A stretch of 64,000 bases of DNA from Halostreptopolyspora alba (GTDB taxonomy: Bacteria; Actinomycetota; Actinomycetes; Streptosporangiales; Streptosporangiaceae): the NCBI GenBank assembly GCA_003725585.1, contig RJMB01000009.1:116975-180974 (forward strand), given 5' to 3'. The position numbers were made by a program, and so were the translations under genes. Shown here piece after piece: positions 32,564 to 45,006 of the stretch. Under the pieces are notes generated by a model, which was not told the DNA's origin, made no database searches, and saw only the letters and a program-made list of their open reading frames with translations. The first letter of the stretch is position 1, and every line of letters begins with the position of its first letter.

Positions 32564-35203
32564 CTACCGCAGCACCACTCCGTCGCCCATTCCGATGGGC
32601 GGCGCCGGGAGCGTGACCAGCCCCATCTCCGCGGGGTTGGCGAGCAGCGGGTGCGTGGGCAGTACCCGCACGGTGTAGCCGCAGGCCCCGGCGCGTTCCA
32701 GCGGGATCGAACCGGCGTAGCGCACCAGCGTGCCGTCCTCGCCGGCGGCACCGGTGGCGGAGAGGTCGATCAGCTCCGGGTCCAGCAGCTCCTCGGTGGG
32801 ACTCACCCGCCCGATCGCGGCCTGCACCCGGACTTCGTCGGGGTCGAGGCTGCCCAGCGCGACCGTGGCGCGCACCTCCAGTTCCGCGCCCACCTGGGGG
32901 GCGGCCTCGACCCCGCCCACCTCGACGTGCTGCACGCGTACCTCGGGCCAGGCGGCGCGGACCCGCTGCTTCCAGGACGCCAGCGCGCACGCGCCGGCCA
33001 TCCCGTCCCGGGCGAGCAGCCGCGAGGACTGCGCCGCGCTGTGGTAGAGCCCGGTCACGTAGTCGCGGACCATCCGCGTCGCCAGCACCTTCGGGCCGAG
33101 CGATACCAGGGTGTGCTTGACCATCTCCAGCCAGCGCTTGGGCAGCCCGTCGTCGTCCTGGTCGTAGAACTGCGGGATGACCTGCTCCTCGAACAGGTCG
33201 TAGAGGGCGGCCGCCTCCAGCTCGTCGCGACGGTCGCTGTCGCTCACGCTCTCGGCGGTGGGAATCGCCCATCCGTTGGAGCCGTCGAACCACTCGGCCC
33301 ACCAGCCGTCGCGAACAGACAGGTTGAGACCACCGTTCAACGCGGACTTCATCCCCGAGGTCCCGCACGCCTCCAGCGGGCGCAGCGGGTTGTTCAGCCA
33401 GACGTCACACCCCTGCACCAGCGAACGGGCCAGCGCCATGTCGTAGTCGGGCAGGAACACGATCCGGTGGCGCACCTCTGGGTCGTCGGTGAAGCGCACG
33501 ATCTCCTGGATGAGCCGTTTCCCTCCCTCGTCGGCGGGGTGCGCCTTGCCCGCGATGACGATCTGCAGCGGACGCTCGGGGTCGGTCAGCATCGCCTTCA
33601 GCCGCGCGCGGTCACGCAACATCAGGGTGAGGCGCTTGTACGACGGAACCCGGCGGGCGAAACCGACCGTGAGGACATCGGGGTCGAGGACGTCGTCGAC
33701 CCAGCCCAGCTCCGCCTCGCTGGCGCCCCGCTGCCGCCAGGACTCGCGCAGCCGCGCCCGGGCGTCGACGATCAGCCGCCCGCGCAGCGTGCGCCGCATC
33801 TCCCAGAGCTCGGTGTCGGAGGCGCCGGTGATCTTCCGCCATCCCTCGGGCCGGGTGAACTCGGCGGAGTCGGGGACGATGCGCTGGGCGAGGTCCTGGG
33901 CCTCCTCAGCCACCCACGTACGCGCGTGCACACCGTTGGTGACCGAGCTGATGGGTACCACCGAAGTGTCGAACCCCGGCCACAGCCCCTGGAACATGCC
34001 CCGGCTGACCGCGCCGTGCAGGCTGCTGACTCCGTTGACGCGCTGGGCGAGACGCATCCCCATGACGGCCATGTTGAACACCGAGGGGTCGCCTTCGGGA
34101 TAGTCCTCCGAGCCCAGCCCCAGTACCCGGTCGGTGGGGAGACCGGCGACGACCGGGTCCCGGGTGAAGTGGCGCTCGACCAGCTCGCGCGGGAAACGGT
34201 CGATCCCGGCGGGCACCGGTGTGTGCGTGGTGAACACCGTACCCGCCCGGGTCGCCTCGAGTGCCTGGTCGAACCCCAGCCCCCGCTTCATGTACTCGCG
34301 CACGCGCTCCAGGCCGAGGAAGCCCGCGTGCCCCTCGTTCATGTGGAACACCTCGGGCTCCGGATGGTCGGTGAGCTCGCAGTACGCGCGCACCGCCCGG
34401 ACCCCGCCAACACCGAGGAGCAGCTCCTGGCGCAGCCGGTGCTCCGAGCCACCTCCGTAGAGGCGATCGGTGACCCCGCGTAGCTCGGGGGCGTTCTCCT
34501 GGTGACAGGCGTCCAGCAGGAGCAGCGGGATCCGGCCCACCCGGACCACCCAGACGTGCGCGGTGAGCGGGACCGCTCCCGGCAGTGTGAGCGCGATCCG
34601 GACGGGCTCGTCGGTACCGTCGCGCAACTGGGTCATGGGCAACCCGCGCGGATCGATCTCGGGATAGTGCTCGAGCTGCCACCCCTCGGGCGAGAGGGTC
34701 TGCGAGAAGTAGCCGTGCCGGTACAGCAGCCCAACCCCGATCAACGGAACCCCGAGGTCGCTGGCGCTCTTGAGGTGGTCGCCGGCCAGGATGCCGAGAC
34801 CGCCGGAGTACTGCGGCAGCGCCTCGGTGAGGCCGTACTCGGCGGAGAAGTAGGCGATCGCCGACGGCAGCGCCGGGTTCGTGGTGTCGTCGCGGGCGCC
34901 CTCGGGGAACTGCTGGTACCAGCGCGGCCCGTGGAGGTAGTCGTCGAGGTCGGCCGCGGCCCGGTCCAGCCACTCCCGAAAGGTGGGATCCGCCGCCAGT
35001 TCGGCGAGTCGTTCGCTGGTGACCTCGCCGAGCATGCGTGAGGGGTCGTGACCTACCGCGTCCCAGATGTCGGGGTCGATCGCCGCGAACACGTCGCGGG
35101 TCGGGGCGTGCCAGGCCCATCGGAGATTGGCGGCGAGCCGCCCCAGGGGAGCGAGTTCGTCGGGAAGAACCGTGCGGACAGTAAAAGTACGGATCGCCTT
35201 CAC
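32564..35203 (-). CDS. glgP: Alpha-glucan (maltodextrin) phosphorylase
   Basis: GT35-family phosphorylase that releases glucose-1-phosphate from alpha-1,4-glucans using PLP. The 879-residue protein is of the archaeal/actinobacterial type with an N-terminal domain (PLGRLAANLRWAWHAPTRDVF). The PLP-lysine region ACGTSGMKSALNGGLNLSV lies near residue 619, and YSGGLGILAGDHLKSASDLG marks the substrate site. GTG 35203 gives the expected N-terminus KAIRTFTVRTVLPDEL but has no ribosome-binding site, so it may be leaderless. It is divergent from glgE and removes the polymer that glgE-treS-maltokinase-glgB build. Confidence 0.95.
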   Translation of the reverse strand: MKAIRTFTVRTVLPDELAPLGRLAANLRWAWHAPTRDVFAAIDPDIWDAVGHDPSRMLGEVTSERLAELAADPTFREWLDRAAADLDDYLHGPRWYQQFPEGARDDTTNPALPSAIAYFSAEYGLTEALPQYSGGLGILAGDHLKSASDLGVPLIGVGLLYRHGYFSQTLSPEGWQLEHYPEIDPRGLPMTQLRDGTDEPVRIALTLPGAVPLTAHVWVVRVGRIPLLLLDACHQENAPELRGVTDRLYGGGSEHRLRQELLLGVGGVRAVRAYCELTDHPEPEVFHMNEGHAGFLGLERVREYMKRGLGFDQALEATRAGTVFTTHTPVPAGIDRFPRELVERHFTRDPVVAGLPTDRVLGLGSEDYPEGDPSVFNMAVMGMRLAQRVNGVSSLHGAVSRGMFQGLWPGFDTSVVPISSVTNGVHARTWVAEEAQDLAQRIVPDSAEFTRPEGWRKITGASDTELWEMRRTLRGRLIVDARARLRESWRQRGASEAELGWVDDVLDPDVLTVGFARRVPSYKRLTLMLRDRARLKAMLTDPERPLQIVIAGKAHPADEGGKRLIQEIVRFTDDPEVRHRIVFLPDYDMALARSLVQGCDVWLNNPLRPLEACGTSGMKSALNGGLNLSVRDGWWAEWFDGSNGWAIPTAESVSDSDRRDELEAAALYDLFEEQVIPQFYDQDDDGLPKRWLEMVKHTLVSLGPKVLATRMVRDYVTGLYHSAAQSSRLLARDGMAGACALASWKQRVRAAWPEVRVQHVEVGGVEAAPQVGAELEVRATVALGSLDPDEVRVQAAIGRVSPTEELLDPELIDLSATGAAGEDGTLVRYAGSIPLERAGACGYTVRVLPTHPLLANPAEMGLVTLPAPPIGMGDGVVLR

Positions 35204-35645
35204 GGAGCGTGAGACTAGTCAATGTCCGGGGAATGCGCGACCCGAGCACACCGCTGACCGCGAATCGCCGCGCTCTCGTTTCCGGCCTTCGGCCGCACGA
35301 CGCCAGCAGAAACCGGAAACGCCCCTTATGTACGATTCATTCCTCCCGATTCTCCGAAATTAACGGCGCCGCAGAACCGAACCCCTGAATTTTCCCGGTC
35401 TTTATCGGTATGACACACCGTCCGCGCGGACCCATCGCACGAGATGCCCGAATTGCCGAGTCCAGCATCGCGAATCCCCAGCTGAGGCGGACATCAAACG
35501 CAATAACTGTGACGACAATCACAACAACCGCCCGCCGTGTGCTGTCGGCGATCACGCCCAATGGGCCTGACGATAGACAGTGGGAGCGCGCCGGAACCCG
35601 ATGGCAGCGTCCCCACCCATGAGTTTTTCGCTTCCTTGTCGTCCC
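35204..35645. other. AT-richer divergent promoter region between glgP and glgE
   Basis: About 440 bases with clearly lower GC than the flanks, especially 35330-35420. It must carry the promoters of glgP and glgE, but no single -35/-10 pair stands out. A 19-codon frame starting MSFSLPCRPSGF runs from ATG 35619 to TAA at 35676-35678 through the palindrome at the glgE start. It has no ribosome-binding site. Confidence 0.5.
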
Positions 35646-35675
35646 TCGGGTTTCCGTGGATCCACGGAAACCCGA
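35646..35675 (+). promoter_or_regulatory. 30-bp perfect palindrome over the glgE start
   Basis: The half-site TCGGGTTTCCGTGGA (35646-35660) is followed immediately by its exact reverse complement (35661-35675). It overlaps the annotated GTG start of glgE at 35656. In RNA it would form a very stable hairpin hiding that start; in DNA it is an ideal operator for a dimer. Confidence 0.75.
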
Positions 35676-37710
35676 TAACCCCTATCCGCTTCCCGACCCA
35701 GACGGTGCAGCCTTGATCGGACGCTTTCCCATTCTCGACGTGTCTCCCGTTGTCGATCACGGCACGGCGAAGGCCGTCGTCGGCGAGACCGTGCCCATAC
35801 GGGCGACCGTGCTCCGCGAAGGGCACGACGCCCCCCGCGCCGGCGCCGTCCTCTACGACCCCGACGGCCACCGCCACGACCTCCACGAGATGCGCCTACT
35901 CGCCCCCGGCACCGACCGCTACGGCACCGACGTCACTCTCGCCCGCGAGGGAGGCTGGAGCTTCGCCATCGAGGCGTGGGCGGACCCCTTCGCCGACTGG
36001 CTCAGCGCCGCCGAGATCAAGGTCCCGCTCGGGCAGGACACCGAGGTGGTCCTTGAGGAGGGAGCGCGGCTGCTCGACCGCGCCGCGCGCCGCGTCCCCC
36101 GCCGTCCGGAGCTGTCACGGGCCGCCGCCGTGCTACGCGACACCTCGCTGCCGGCCACCGAACGGCTGGCCCGAGCCACCTCCCCCGAGGTCCTCGCCCA
36201 CCTCGCCGAGGCGCCCCTGCGCGACCTCGTCACGCGCAGCAGGCGCCACCCCATCACGGTCCACCGCAGGCGCGCCCTGGTCGGAGCGTGGTACGAGTTC
36301 TTCCCCCGCTCCGAGGGGGCGGTCCTCGACGGACCCGATGGCCGGCACCGCTCGGGCACGCTCGGCGCCGCCGCCAAGCGGCTTCCAGCCATCGCCGACA
36401 TGGGGTTCGACGTCGTTTACCTCCCGCCGATCCACCCGATCGGGTACTCGTTCCGCAAGGCCCCCAACAACACCCCGCACACCGAACTCGCCGATCCCCG
36501 ATCCGCCGGCCCCGGCTCCGTGTGGGCGATCGGCTCACCCGAGGGCGGCCACGACGCGATCCACCCCGATCTCGGCACCGTCGAGGACTTCGACAACTTC
36601 GTCGCGGAAGCGCGCGACCACGGGCTCGAGGTCGCGCTGGACCTGGCGTTGCAGTGCTCGCCGGACCACCCCTGGGTCAGTGAGCACCCGGAGTGGTTCC
36701 GTGTCCGCGCCGACGGCTCGATCGCCCACGCCGAGAACCCCCCGAAGAAGTACCAGGACATCTATCCGCTGTACTTCGACACCGATCCCGAGGGGCTCTA
36801 CGCCGAGGTCCAGCGGGTGGTGCGGTACTGGATGTCCCACGGCGTGCGCATCTTCCGCGTCGACAACCCGCACACCAAACCGGTGTGGTTCTGGGAGCGG
36901 CTCCTCGCGGACATCGCCGCCACCGACCCCGATGTCCTCTTCCTCGCCGAGGCGTTCACCCGCCCGGCCATGCTGCACACGTTGGCCAAGGTCGGCTTCC
37001 ACCAGTCCTACACCTACTTCACGTGGCGCAACACCAAGGAGGAGATCGAGACCTACCTGCGGGAGCTCACCCGCGACTCGGCCACCTACCTGCGCCCCAA
37101 CCTGTTCGCCAACACTCCCGACATCCTCACGGACTTCCTACAACAGGGCGGACGGCCCGCGTTCGAGATCCGCGCCATCCTCGCCTCGCTACTCGCGCCG
37201 ACGTGGGGCATCTATTCCGGATTCGAGCTCTGCGAGAACACGGCGGTCGCCCCGGGGAGCGAAGAGTATCTCGACTCGGAGAAATACCAATTCAAACCGC
37301 GGGACTGGGACGCGGCCGAGGCAGCCGAATTGACGATCACTCCGCTGCTGCGCACGCTAAACTCGGTCCGTCGGGACCATCCCGCCCTACAGGAACTGCG
37401 GAACCTGCGGTTCCACCACATCGACCATCCCGATATGGTCTGTTTCTCCAAACACCTGGAAAAGGCGGGCGAAAACGGTCGCGACGACACCATCCTCGTC
37501 GTCGTGAACCTCGATCCGCACCGGCCGCACGAGGCGACGGTCCACCTGGACATGCCCGCCCTCGGGCTCGCCACCGGCGACACGTTCACCGCGACGGACC
37601 TGTTGTCGGGCGAATCCTACCCATGGGAGACGGCGAACTATGTTCGCCTCGACCCGAATATCCAGACCGCGCACGTATTCACAGTCACCCATTCCGATAC
37701 GGATCCATGA
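35656..37710 (+). CDS. glgE: Alpha-1,4-glucan:maltose-1-phosphate maltosyltransferase
   Basis: GH13 enzyme that extends alpha-1,4-glucan with maltose-1-phosphate from the TreS/maltokinase route. The 684-residue protein has an N-terminal domain (IGRFPILDVSPVV...GETVPIRATVLREGHD), then the catalytic barrel: VVYLPPIHPIGYSFRKAPNN, the nucleophile in RIFRVDNPHTKPVWFW near residue 403 and the acid/base glutamate in FLAEAFTRP near residue 431. The start is uncertain: GTG 35656 lies inside a perfect palindrome and has no ribosome-binding site. TTG 35713 would start the protein at IGRFPILDV as in many homologues. It is the first gene of glgE-treS-maltokinase-glgB. Confidence 0.95.
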   Translation: MDPRKPDNPYPLPDPDGAALIGRFPILDVSPVVDHGTAKAVVGETVPIRATVLREGHDAPRAGAVLYDPDGHRHDLHEMRLLAPGTDRYGTDVTLAREGGWSFAIEAWADPFADWLSAAEIKVPLGQDTEVVLEEGARLLDRAARRVPRRPELSRAAAVLRDTSLPATERLARATSPEVLAHLAEAPLRDLVTRSRRHPITVHRRRALVGAWYEFFPRSEGAVLDGPDGRHRSGTLGAAAKRLPAIADMGFDVVYLPPIHPIGYSFRKAPNNTPHTELADPRSAGPGSVWAIGSPEGGHDAIHPDLGTVEDFDNFVAEARDHGLEVALDLALQCSPDHPWVSEHPEWFRVRADGSIAHAENPPKKYQDIYPLYFDTDPEGLYAEVQRVVRYWMSHGVRIFRVDNPHTKPVWFWERLLADIAATDPDVLFLAEAFTRPAMLHTLAKVGFHQSYTYFTWRNTKEEIETYLRELTRDSATYLRPNLFANTPDILTDFLQQGGRPAFEIRAILASLLAPTWGIYSGFELCENTAVAPGSEEYLDSEKYQFKPRDWDAAEAAELTITPLLRTLNSVRRDHPALQELRNLRFHHIDHPDMVCFSKHLEKAGENGRDDTILVVVNLDPHRPHEATVHLDMPALGLATGDTFTATDLLSGESYPWETANYVRLDPNIQTAHVFTVTHSDTDP

Positions 37711-37774
37711 CGTGGCCGCGAATGGCGCCTTTCGACGAAACGCACTGGAACGTCAACTGGTGGAGTAGTTCATC

Positions 37775-39616
<1,842 letters not shown>

Positions 39617-39703
39617 CGCGAGCAGCCGCCCCCCGTCAGCCGCTCGCCGTACCGGAAAGCCGAACCACTCCCGGGCGGAAGAAGGAGAACGGACCACACG
39701 GAT

Positions 39704-41077
39704 ATGACCCAGCTTGAGGAGCTACTCGCAACCTGGATCCCGCGACAGCGGTGGTTCGCCGGCAAGGGGGCGCCGATCGAGGCGGTGAGGGTCGAGGCGG
39801 AGCACCCGATCGTCACCGGCGATCCCACTCTGCGGCTACTGGTCGTGCGGGTCACCCAACCTGACCTCACATCCCGGTACCAGGTGCTCCTCGGGGTGTG
39901 TCCCGAGGGCGGGCTACCCACGGAACTCGCGCACGCCGTGATCGGGGTGTGCGCGCTGGCCGGGCTCGACTCCGCGCGCACCGTCTACGACGCCGCCCAC
40001 GACCCGGAGCTGACGGCGCTACTGCTCGACCACATCGCCCAGGGGACGGACGGCAGCCTACGCTTCCGGGCCGTTCCCGGATCGGTGGTGCGCACCGGGC
40101 TGCGCAGCCTGGTCCTCAGCGGTGAGCAGTCGAACACCTCCGTGGTCTACGGCGAGAGGTACGTGCTGAAGATCTTCCGCCGGCTGTGGCCGGGCCACAA
40201 CCCCGACCTGGAGCTCAACACGGCCCTGGCGGGGTCGCCGTTCGTGTCGCCGCCGCACGGCTGGATCGAGACCGACCTCGGTGACGAGGAGGGGTACGCG
40301 ATCCCCACGACCCTGGCGATGCTGCAGGAGTACCTGCGCAGCGCCACGGACGGCTGGGTACTGGCCGCGACCAGTGTCCGCGACCTGTACGACGCGCCGG
40401 ACATGCCCCCGGGGGCGGCCGGGGGAGACTTCGCGGGCGAGGCCGAACGGCTCGGCTCCGCCACGGCGGCGGTCCACCGCCACCTCGCCCGGGACCTGCC
40501 GACCGATGTGCTGTCCTCCCGGGCGCTCCGGGAGATCGCCCAGGCGATGGAGCGGCGGCTGTGCCGCGCCGTGACCGAGGTTCCCCAGCTCGAACCGTAC
40601 TCCGGGGCCCTGCGGTCGGCGTTCGAGGCGTTCGCCGAGGTCGACGACCCGCTTCCGGTGCAGCGCGTGCACGGCGACTACCACCTCGGGCAGGTGGTAC
40701 GCACCGACACGGGGTGGGTGCTGCTGGACTTCGAGGGTGAGCCGGGCGCACCCATCGACGAGCGGCAGCGCCTGTCGAGCCCACTGCGCGACGTGGCCGG
40801 AATGCTGCGCTCGTTCGACTACGCGGCCCGGTACCAGCTCGTCGGCAACGCCCACGAGGAGGAGCTGGCGCCGGTGGCGCGCGGCTGGGCCCGCCACAAC
40901 CGGGAGGCGTTCTGCGCGGGTTACGCCAACGGGGGCGGCGTCGACCCGGAGAAGCACCAGACCGTGCTGCGGGCGTTCGAGTACGACAAGGCCGTCTACG
41001 AGGTCCTCTACGAGGCGCGCAACCGGCCCACGTGGTTGCGCATCCCGCTGGACTCCATCGCGGCACTGGCCTCATGA
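39704..41077 (+). CDS. Maltokinase (Pep2-type)
   Basis: Phosphorylates maltose from TreS to maltose-1-phosphate with ATP, feeding GlgE. The 457-residue protein starts [22 protein letters not shown], the family signature. A kinase-like fold carries [18 protein letters not shown] (lysine for ATP), the catalytic motif [11 protein letters not shown] near residue 325 and [25 protein letters not shown] 39704 has AGAAGGAGAA upstream. It lies 87 bases after treS and upstream of glgB in one operon. Confidence 0.94.
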   Translation: MTQLEELLATWIPRQRWFAGKGAPIEAVRVEAEHPIVTGDPTLRLLVVRVTQPDLTSRYQVLLGVCPEGGLPTELAHAVIGVCALAGLDSARTVYDAAHDPELTALLLDHIAQGTDGSLRFRAVPGSVVRTGLRSLVLSGEQSNTSVVYGERYVLKIFRRLWPGHNPDLELNTALAGSPFVSPPHGWIETDLGDEEGYAIPTTLAMLQEYLRSATDGWVLAATSVRDLYDAPDMPPGAAGGDFAGEAERLGSATAAVHRHLARDLPTDVLSSRALREIAQAMERRLCRAVTEVPQLEPYSGALRSAFEAFAEVDDPLPVQRVHGDYHLGQVVRTDTGWVLLDFEGEPGAPIDERQRLSSPLRDVAGMLRSFDYAARYQLVGNAHEEELAPVARGWARHNREAFCAGYANGGGVDPEKHQTVLRAFEYDKAVYEVLYEARNRPTWLRIPLDSIAALAS

Positions 41078-41193
41078 GCGGGCCGAACAGCGCGCAGCGC
41101 GCGTCACCAGCCCTCCACCCCCGCAGTCCCGTAGGTACACACCGTGGCGACTCCCGAAGCGGGCCCACGACGACACTTGGAGATGACGCCGGT

Positions 41194-43395
41194 TTGAACG
41201 CGAGCAGTGACGCACCCGTCCCGGCGGCGCGGACCGCCGCCCCTCTCAGCCACGACATCGACCGGCTCGTCGCCGGCGAGCACCACGACCCGCACAGCGT
41301 CCTCGGGGCCCACCCCGGCACCGACGGGGTGAGGCTGCGTGCGCTGCACCCGACGGCCACCTCGGTGCACGCGGTACTGGCCGACGGCCAACGCGTGCCC
41401 CTTCCCCACCTTCGCGCGGGGGTGTTCGCGGCTACCCTGGACCACCCCGAACCGGGGGTGCCCGACTACCGGATCGCGGTGCGCTATCCCGACGTCGGTG
41501 AGGTCGTCCTGGACGACCCCTACCGGCACGCGCCCACACTCGGCGAACTCGATCTGCACCTCATCAACGAAGGTCGGCACGAGGAGCTGTGGCGCGCTCT
41601 CGGGGCGCACACCCGCGGCCCCCGGGGCGAGACGACCGGCACGTCGTTCTCGGTGTGGGCGCCCGGCGCGCGAGGGGTACGCCTCGTTGGCGACTTCAAC
41701 CACTGGGACGGCAGGGCACACCCCATGCGGTCGCTCGGCGCCACCGGGGTGTGGGAGCTGTACGTCCCCGGAGTCGGCGACGGGACACGCTACAAGTACC
41801 GGATCCTCGGCCGTGACGGCGTGTGGCGCGACAAGGCCGACCCGTTGGCCTTCGCCGCGCAGGTGCCACCGGAGACCGCCTCCGTGGTGTACACCTCGCG
41901 CTACCAGTGGCGCGACGACGCGTGGCTGTCCGAACGCAAGACACGCGACTGGGCCACCGAGCCGATGAGCGTCTACGAGGTCCACCTGGGATCCTGGCGG
42001 CCGGGGTTGACCTATCGCGAGCTGGCCGGCGCGCTGGTCGACTACGTGCGCGAGATGGGATTCACCCACGTGGAGTTCCTCCCGGTGGCCGAGCACCCCT
42101 ACGGCGGCTCGTGGGGATACCAGGTGACCTCCTATTTCGCCCCAACGTCCCGGTTCGGCTCGCCCGACGACTTCCGCATGCTCGTCGACGAGCTGCACCG
42201 GGCGGGCATCGGCGTGCTACTCGACTGGGTGCCGGCGCACTTCCCCAAGGACGAGTGGGCGCTCGCGTGGTTCGACGGCTCTCCCACCTACGAGCATCCC
42301 GACCCGCGACGCGGCCAGCACCCCGACTGGGACACGCTCATCTTCGACTACGGCCGTACCGAGGTACGCAACTTCCTCATCGCCAGCGCGCTGTACTGGC
42401 TGGAGGAGTTCCACATCGACGGACTTCGGGTGGACGCCGTGGCATCGATGATCTACCTGGACTACTCCCGTGAGGGGGGCGACTGGGCGCCCAACGCCGA
42501 CGGTGGTCGGGAGAACACCGACGCCCTGGAGCTGATCAAGGAGCTGAACGCGACCGCGTACCGCCGCAACCCGGGCATCACGATGATCGCGGAGGAGTCC
42601 ACGGCCTGGCCCGGGGTGTCCCGCCCCACCGAGCACGGCGGGCTCGGGTTCGGCTTCAAGTGGAACATGGGGTGGATGCACGACACCCTGGCCTACCTCC
42701 AGCGCGACCCGATCCACCGGCAGTACCACCACAACGAGGTCACCTTCGCGATGGTGTACGCCTACAGTGAGAACTACGTGCTCCCGCTGTCCCACGACGA
42801 GGTCGTGCACGGCAAGGGGTCGTTGCTGAACAAGATGCCCGGGGACGAGTGGCGCCGGTTCGCCGGGCTGCGGTCCCTCCTGGGCTTCATGTGGGCGCAC
42901 CCGGGTAAGCAGCTGTTGTTCATGGGCAGCGAGTTCGGACACGGGGACGAGTGGTCACACGAGGCCGGGGTGCAGTGGTGGCTGCTCGATCACGCCTACC
43001 ACGTCGGGGTGCGGTCGCTGGTGACCGAGCTCAACCGGATCTACCTCGACACACCCGCGCTCTGGTCGCTGGACTGCGACCCGGCCGGTTTCACCTGGCT
43101 CGACGGTGGCGACGCCCAGGGCAACACGCTGTCGTTCCTGCGCCACGGCGACGACGGTTCCGTCCTGGCCTGCCTGGTCAACTTCTCCCCCGAACCGCAC
43201 CGCGACCGCCGCGTGGGGCTGCCCACCACCGGCACCTGGCACGAGGTCCTCAACACCGACGCCGGGGCCTACAACGGAAGCGGGTACGGCACACACGCGC
43301 GGGTCAGGGCCACGAGCACACCGTGGAACGGCCAGCCCGCGTCGGCGAGGCTGACGCTCCCACCGATGGCCACGGTGTGGCTGAAGCGGGGGTGA
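41194..43395 (+). CDS. glgB: 1,4-alpha-glucan branching enzyme
   Basis: Introduces alpha-1,6 branches into the GlgE product. N-terminal CBM48 modules ([18 protein letters not shown], then [25 protein letters not shown]) precede the GH13 barrel. The nucleophile is in [18 protein letters not shown] near residue 414, the acid/base in [15 protein letters not shown] near residue 467 and the third aspartate in [11 protein letters not shown] near residue 535. TTG 41194 (733 residues) is chosen because GGAG lies about 11 bases upstream and the N-terminus then has family length. ATG 41074, overlapping the maltokinase stop as ATGA, gives 773 residues and is a real alternative. Last gene of the operon. 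Confidence 0.94.
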   Translation: MNASSDAPVPAARTAAPLSHDIDRLVAGEHHDPHSVLGAHPGTDGVRLRALHPTATSVHAVLADGQRVPLPHLRAGVFAATLDHPEPGVPDYRIAVRYPDVGEVVLDDPYRHAPTLGELDLHLINEGRHEELWRALGAHTRGPRGETTGTSFSVWAPGARGVRLVGDFNHWDGRAHPMRSLGATGVWELYVPGVGDGTRYKYRILGRDGVWRDKADPLAFAAQVPPETASVVYTSRYQWRDDAWLSERKTRDWATEPMSVYEVHLGSWRPGLTYRELAGALVDYVREMGFTHVEFLPVAEHPYGGSWGYQVTSYFAPTSRFGSPDDFRMLVDELHRAGIGVLLDWVPAHFPKDEWALAWFDGSPTYEHPDPRRGQHPDWDTLIFDYGRTEVRNFLIASALYWLEEFHIDGLRVDAVASMIYLDYSREGGDWAPNADGGRENTDALELIKELNATAYRRNPGITMIAEESTAWPGVSRPTEHGGLGFGFKWNMGWMHDTLAYLQRDPIHRQYHHNEVTFAMVYAYSENYVLPLSHDEVVHGKGSLLNKMPGDEWRRFAGLRSLLGFMWAHPGKQLLFMGSEFGHGDEWSHEAGVQWWLLDHAYHVGVRSLVTELNRIYLDTPALWSLDCDPAGFTWLDGGDAQGNTLSFLRHGDDGSVLACLVNFSPEPHRDRRVGLPTTGTWHEVLNTDAGAYNGSGYGTHARVRATSTPWNGQPASARLTLPPMATVWLKRG

Positions 43396-43403
43396 GGAGC
43401 GGC

Positions 43404-43436
43404 GCGGCCCGTCCTCCGGTTCGGAGGAGGGGCCGC
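43404..43436. terminator. Terminator between glgB and the second kinase
   Basis: GCGGCCC (43404-43410) and TCCTCC (43412-43417) pair with GGAGGA (43423-43428) and GGGCCGC (43430-43436) with one mismatch. It lies between the convergent glgB and kinase genes and can serve both. Confidence 0.7.
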
Positions 43437-43485
43437 CGGTTCCGGCCCGCGCGCCAGCGAATCGGCGGGACACGTTTCGAGGGGG

Positions 43486-45006
43486 TCAGCCCGTTCGCGA
43501 GAGCACGAGTGTGGACTCGACGTTCATCCTCTCTCCGGTCAGCGAATTCTCCTGGTAGAAATCGATGGTCATGGCGTTGCCTTCGATGGCCAGGTCCACC
43601 TCGGTGCCCCACCGCATGCCGGTTTTGTTGCTCACACAGCGGAAGGGGTCCTCATCCCTGCCGCTGAACGAGATGTTGGCCAGGTAACCGCCCTCGGTGC
43701 TTTCGATCAGCCTGATATCCGTGGAACAGGCGTTGTCCTCGGGGGCTTCGAGTGGGGCGGCCGGCTTCCCGGCCTCGGTCTCCACCTCGAAGGGGATCCC
43801 GGAGTCGGAGACGCCCTCCCACGACCCGGCCTCCGCCTCGGAGAACGCGGCACCCTCCGCGAGACTCCCACCATCCCCGTCTTCCGTGCCTTCGTCGGCG
43901 CCACCGTCCCCGTCTTCCGTGCCTTCGTCGACGCCGCCGTCCGCGTTCGGCGCCAGGATGTCGTCGAGTAGCATGCCCGCCCCCAGAAGCGCGATGGCGG
44001 CCAGCACGGCGCCGGTACCGAGCAGCCAGCGCGGCACGCGTGTGGACCGCCCGCGCCGGTTGGAGGGGTTCGCGCCCGGAGCCGCGGTCCGTGTCGGCGG
44101 CCCGCCCGGGGCGGTCGCCGCGCCGTGGCCGTCGAACACGGCCGTGTGGGCCTCACGCATCGCCTGGCTGAGACCGGCCGCGTCGGTGGGGCGCCCCTGG
44201 CGGCCCAGCAGCGTCATCAGCACATCCATCGCACCGGGGCGCACAGCGGGGTCCTTGGCCAGCGCCGCCGCGACCAGAGGGCGCAGCTCGTCGGGAAGCG
44301 CCCTCAGGTCGGGGTCGGTGTGCAGCACGTTGTGCAGCACGTTGGGGACCGTGCCGCCGTCGAAGGGCGAGGCGCCGGTGGCCGCGAATGCCATGACCGC
44401 GCCCCAGGCGAACACGTCGGAAGCGGGCGTGGCGTTCCCGTGCGCGATCTGCTCGGGCGCCATGAACGCCGGCGTTCCGATCGTGGAGTTGGTCAGGGTG
44501 CCAGCGCCTTCGGTGATCTGGGCAATGCCGAAGTCGATCACCCGCGCCCCGCCGTCTCCGAGAAGGACGTTGCCCGGTTTGAAGTCACGGTGCACGATGC
44601 CGGCCTCGTGGATGGCGACCAGCGCGGTGGCGGTGGCCACGGCCAGACGGCCGAGATCTCCGGCCGCCATGGGGCCGTCCTGCCGGATGCGCTGGGACAG
44701 TGACCGGCCCTCGACATACTCGCTGACGATATAGGGGGATTCCGCGTCGAAGTCGGCCGCCAGCACCGCCGCGGTGCAGAAGGACGCGACCTGCCGGGCC
44801 GCTTCGGCCTCGCGGACGAACCGCTGCCGGACACGAGGGTCCTCCAGGGCCTCGGCGCTGAGGCTCTTGACGGCCACACGCGTCCCGTCGTGCGCCTGCT
44901 CCGCGAGATAGACCGTTCCCTGGCCGCCCGATCCGAGGCGGCCGATCAGGTGGTAGCCCCCGAGCTCGGCCGGGTCGTCGTCCTTCAGGGGAAAAGGGGC
45001 GGACAT
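43486..45006 (-). CDS. Transmembrane Ser/Thr protein kinase with extracellular domain
   Basis: A 506-residue Hanks-type kinase. The catalytic domain (residues 15-275) has LGSGGQGTVYLAEQ, VAVKSL, IVHRDFKPGNVLL near residue 138, DFGIAQI and GTPAFMAPEQ. A basic Pro-rich stretch precedes one membrane helix (WLLGTGAVLAAIALLGAGML) near residues 323-343. Outside the membrane comes an acidic linker with the 11-residue unit DEGTEDGDGGA repeated twice, encoded by a 33-base tandem duplication (repeat cores at 43875-43897 and 43908-43930). A domain of about 110 residues with two cysteines (NACSTDIR, PFRCVSN) follows and is a candidate sensor. ATG 45006 has GGAG 8 bases upstream. The ligand is unknown. 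Confidence 0.92.
   Translation of the reverse strand: MSAPFPLKDDDPAELGGYHLIGRLGSGGQGTVYLAEQAHDGTRVAVKSLSAEALEDPRVRQRFVREAEAARQVASFCTAAVLAADFDAESPYIVSEYVEGRSLSQRIRQDGPMAAGDLGRLAVATATALVAIHEAGIVHRDFKPGNVLLGDGGARVIDFGIAQITEGAGTLTNSTIGTPAFMAPEQIAHGNATPASDVFAWGAVMAFAATGASPFDGGTVPNVLHNVLHTDPDLRALPDELRPLVAAALAKDPAVRPGAMDVLMTLLGRQGRPTDAAGLSQAMREAHTAVFDGHGAATAPGGPPTRTAAPGANPSNRRGRSTRVPRWLLGTGAVLAAIALLGAGMLLDDILAPNADGGVDEGTEDGDGGADEGTEDGDGGSLAEGAAFSEAEAGSWEGVSDSGIPFEVETEAGKPAAPLEAPEDNACSTDIRLIESTEGGYLANISFSGRDEDPFRCVSNKTGMRWGTEVDLAIEGNAMTIDFYQENSLTGERMNVESTLVLSRTG

Noticed and set aside
32379..33368. N-terminal extension of the YbaK frame into glgP
   Set aside because: The frame stays open upstream of ATG 32378 but overlaps the glgP coding sequence out of phase and reads as arginine-rich noise; YbaK homologues begin near MSDPRTVTEP.
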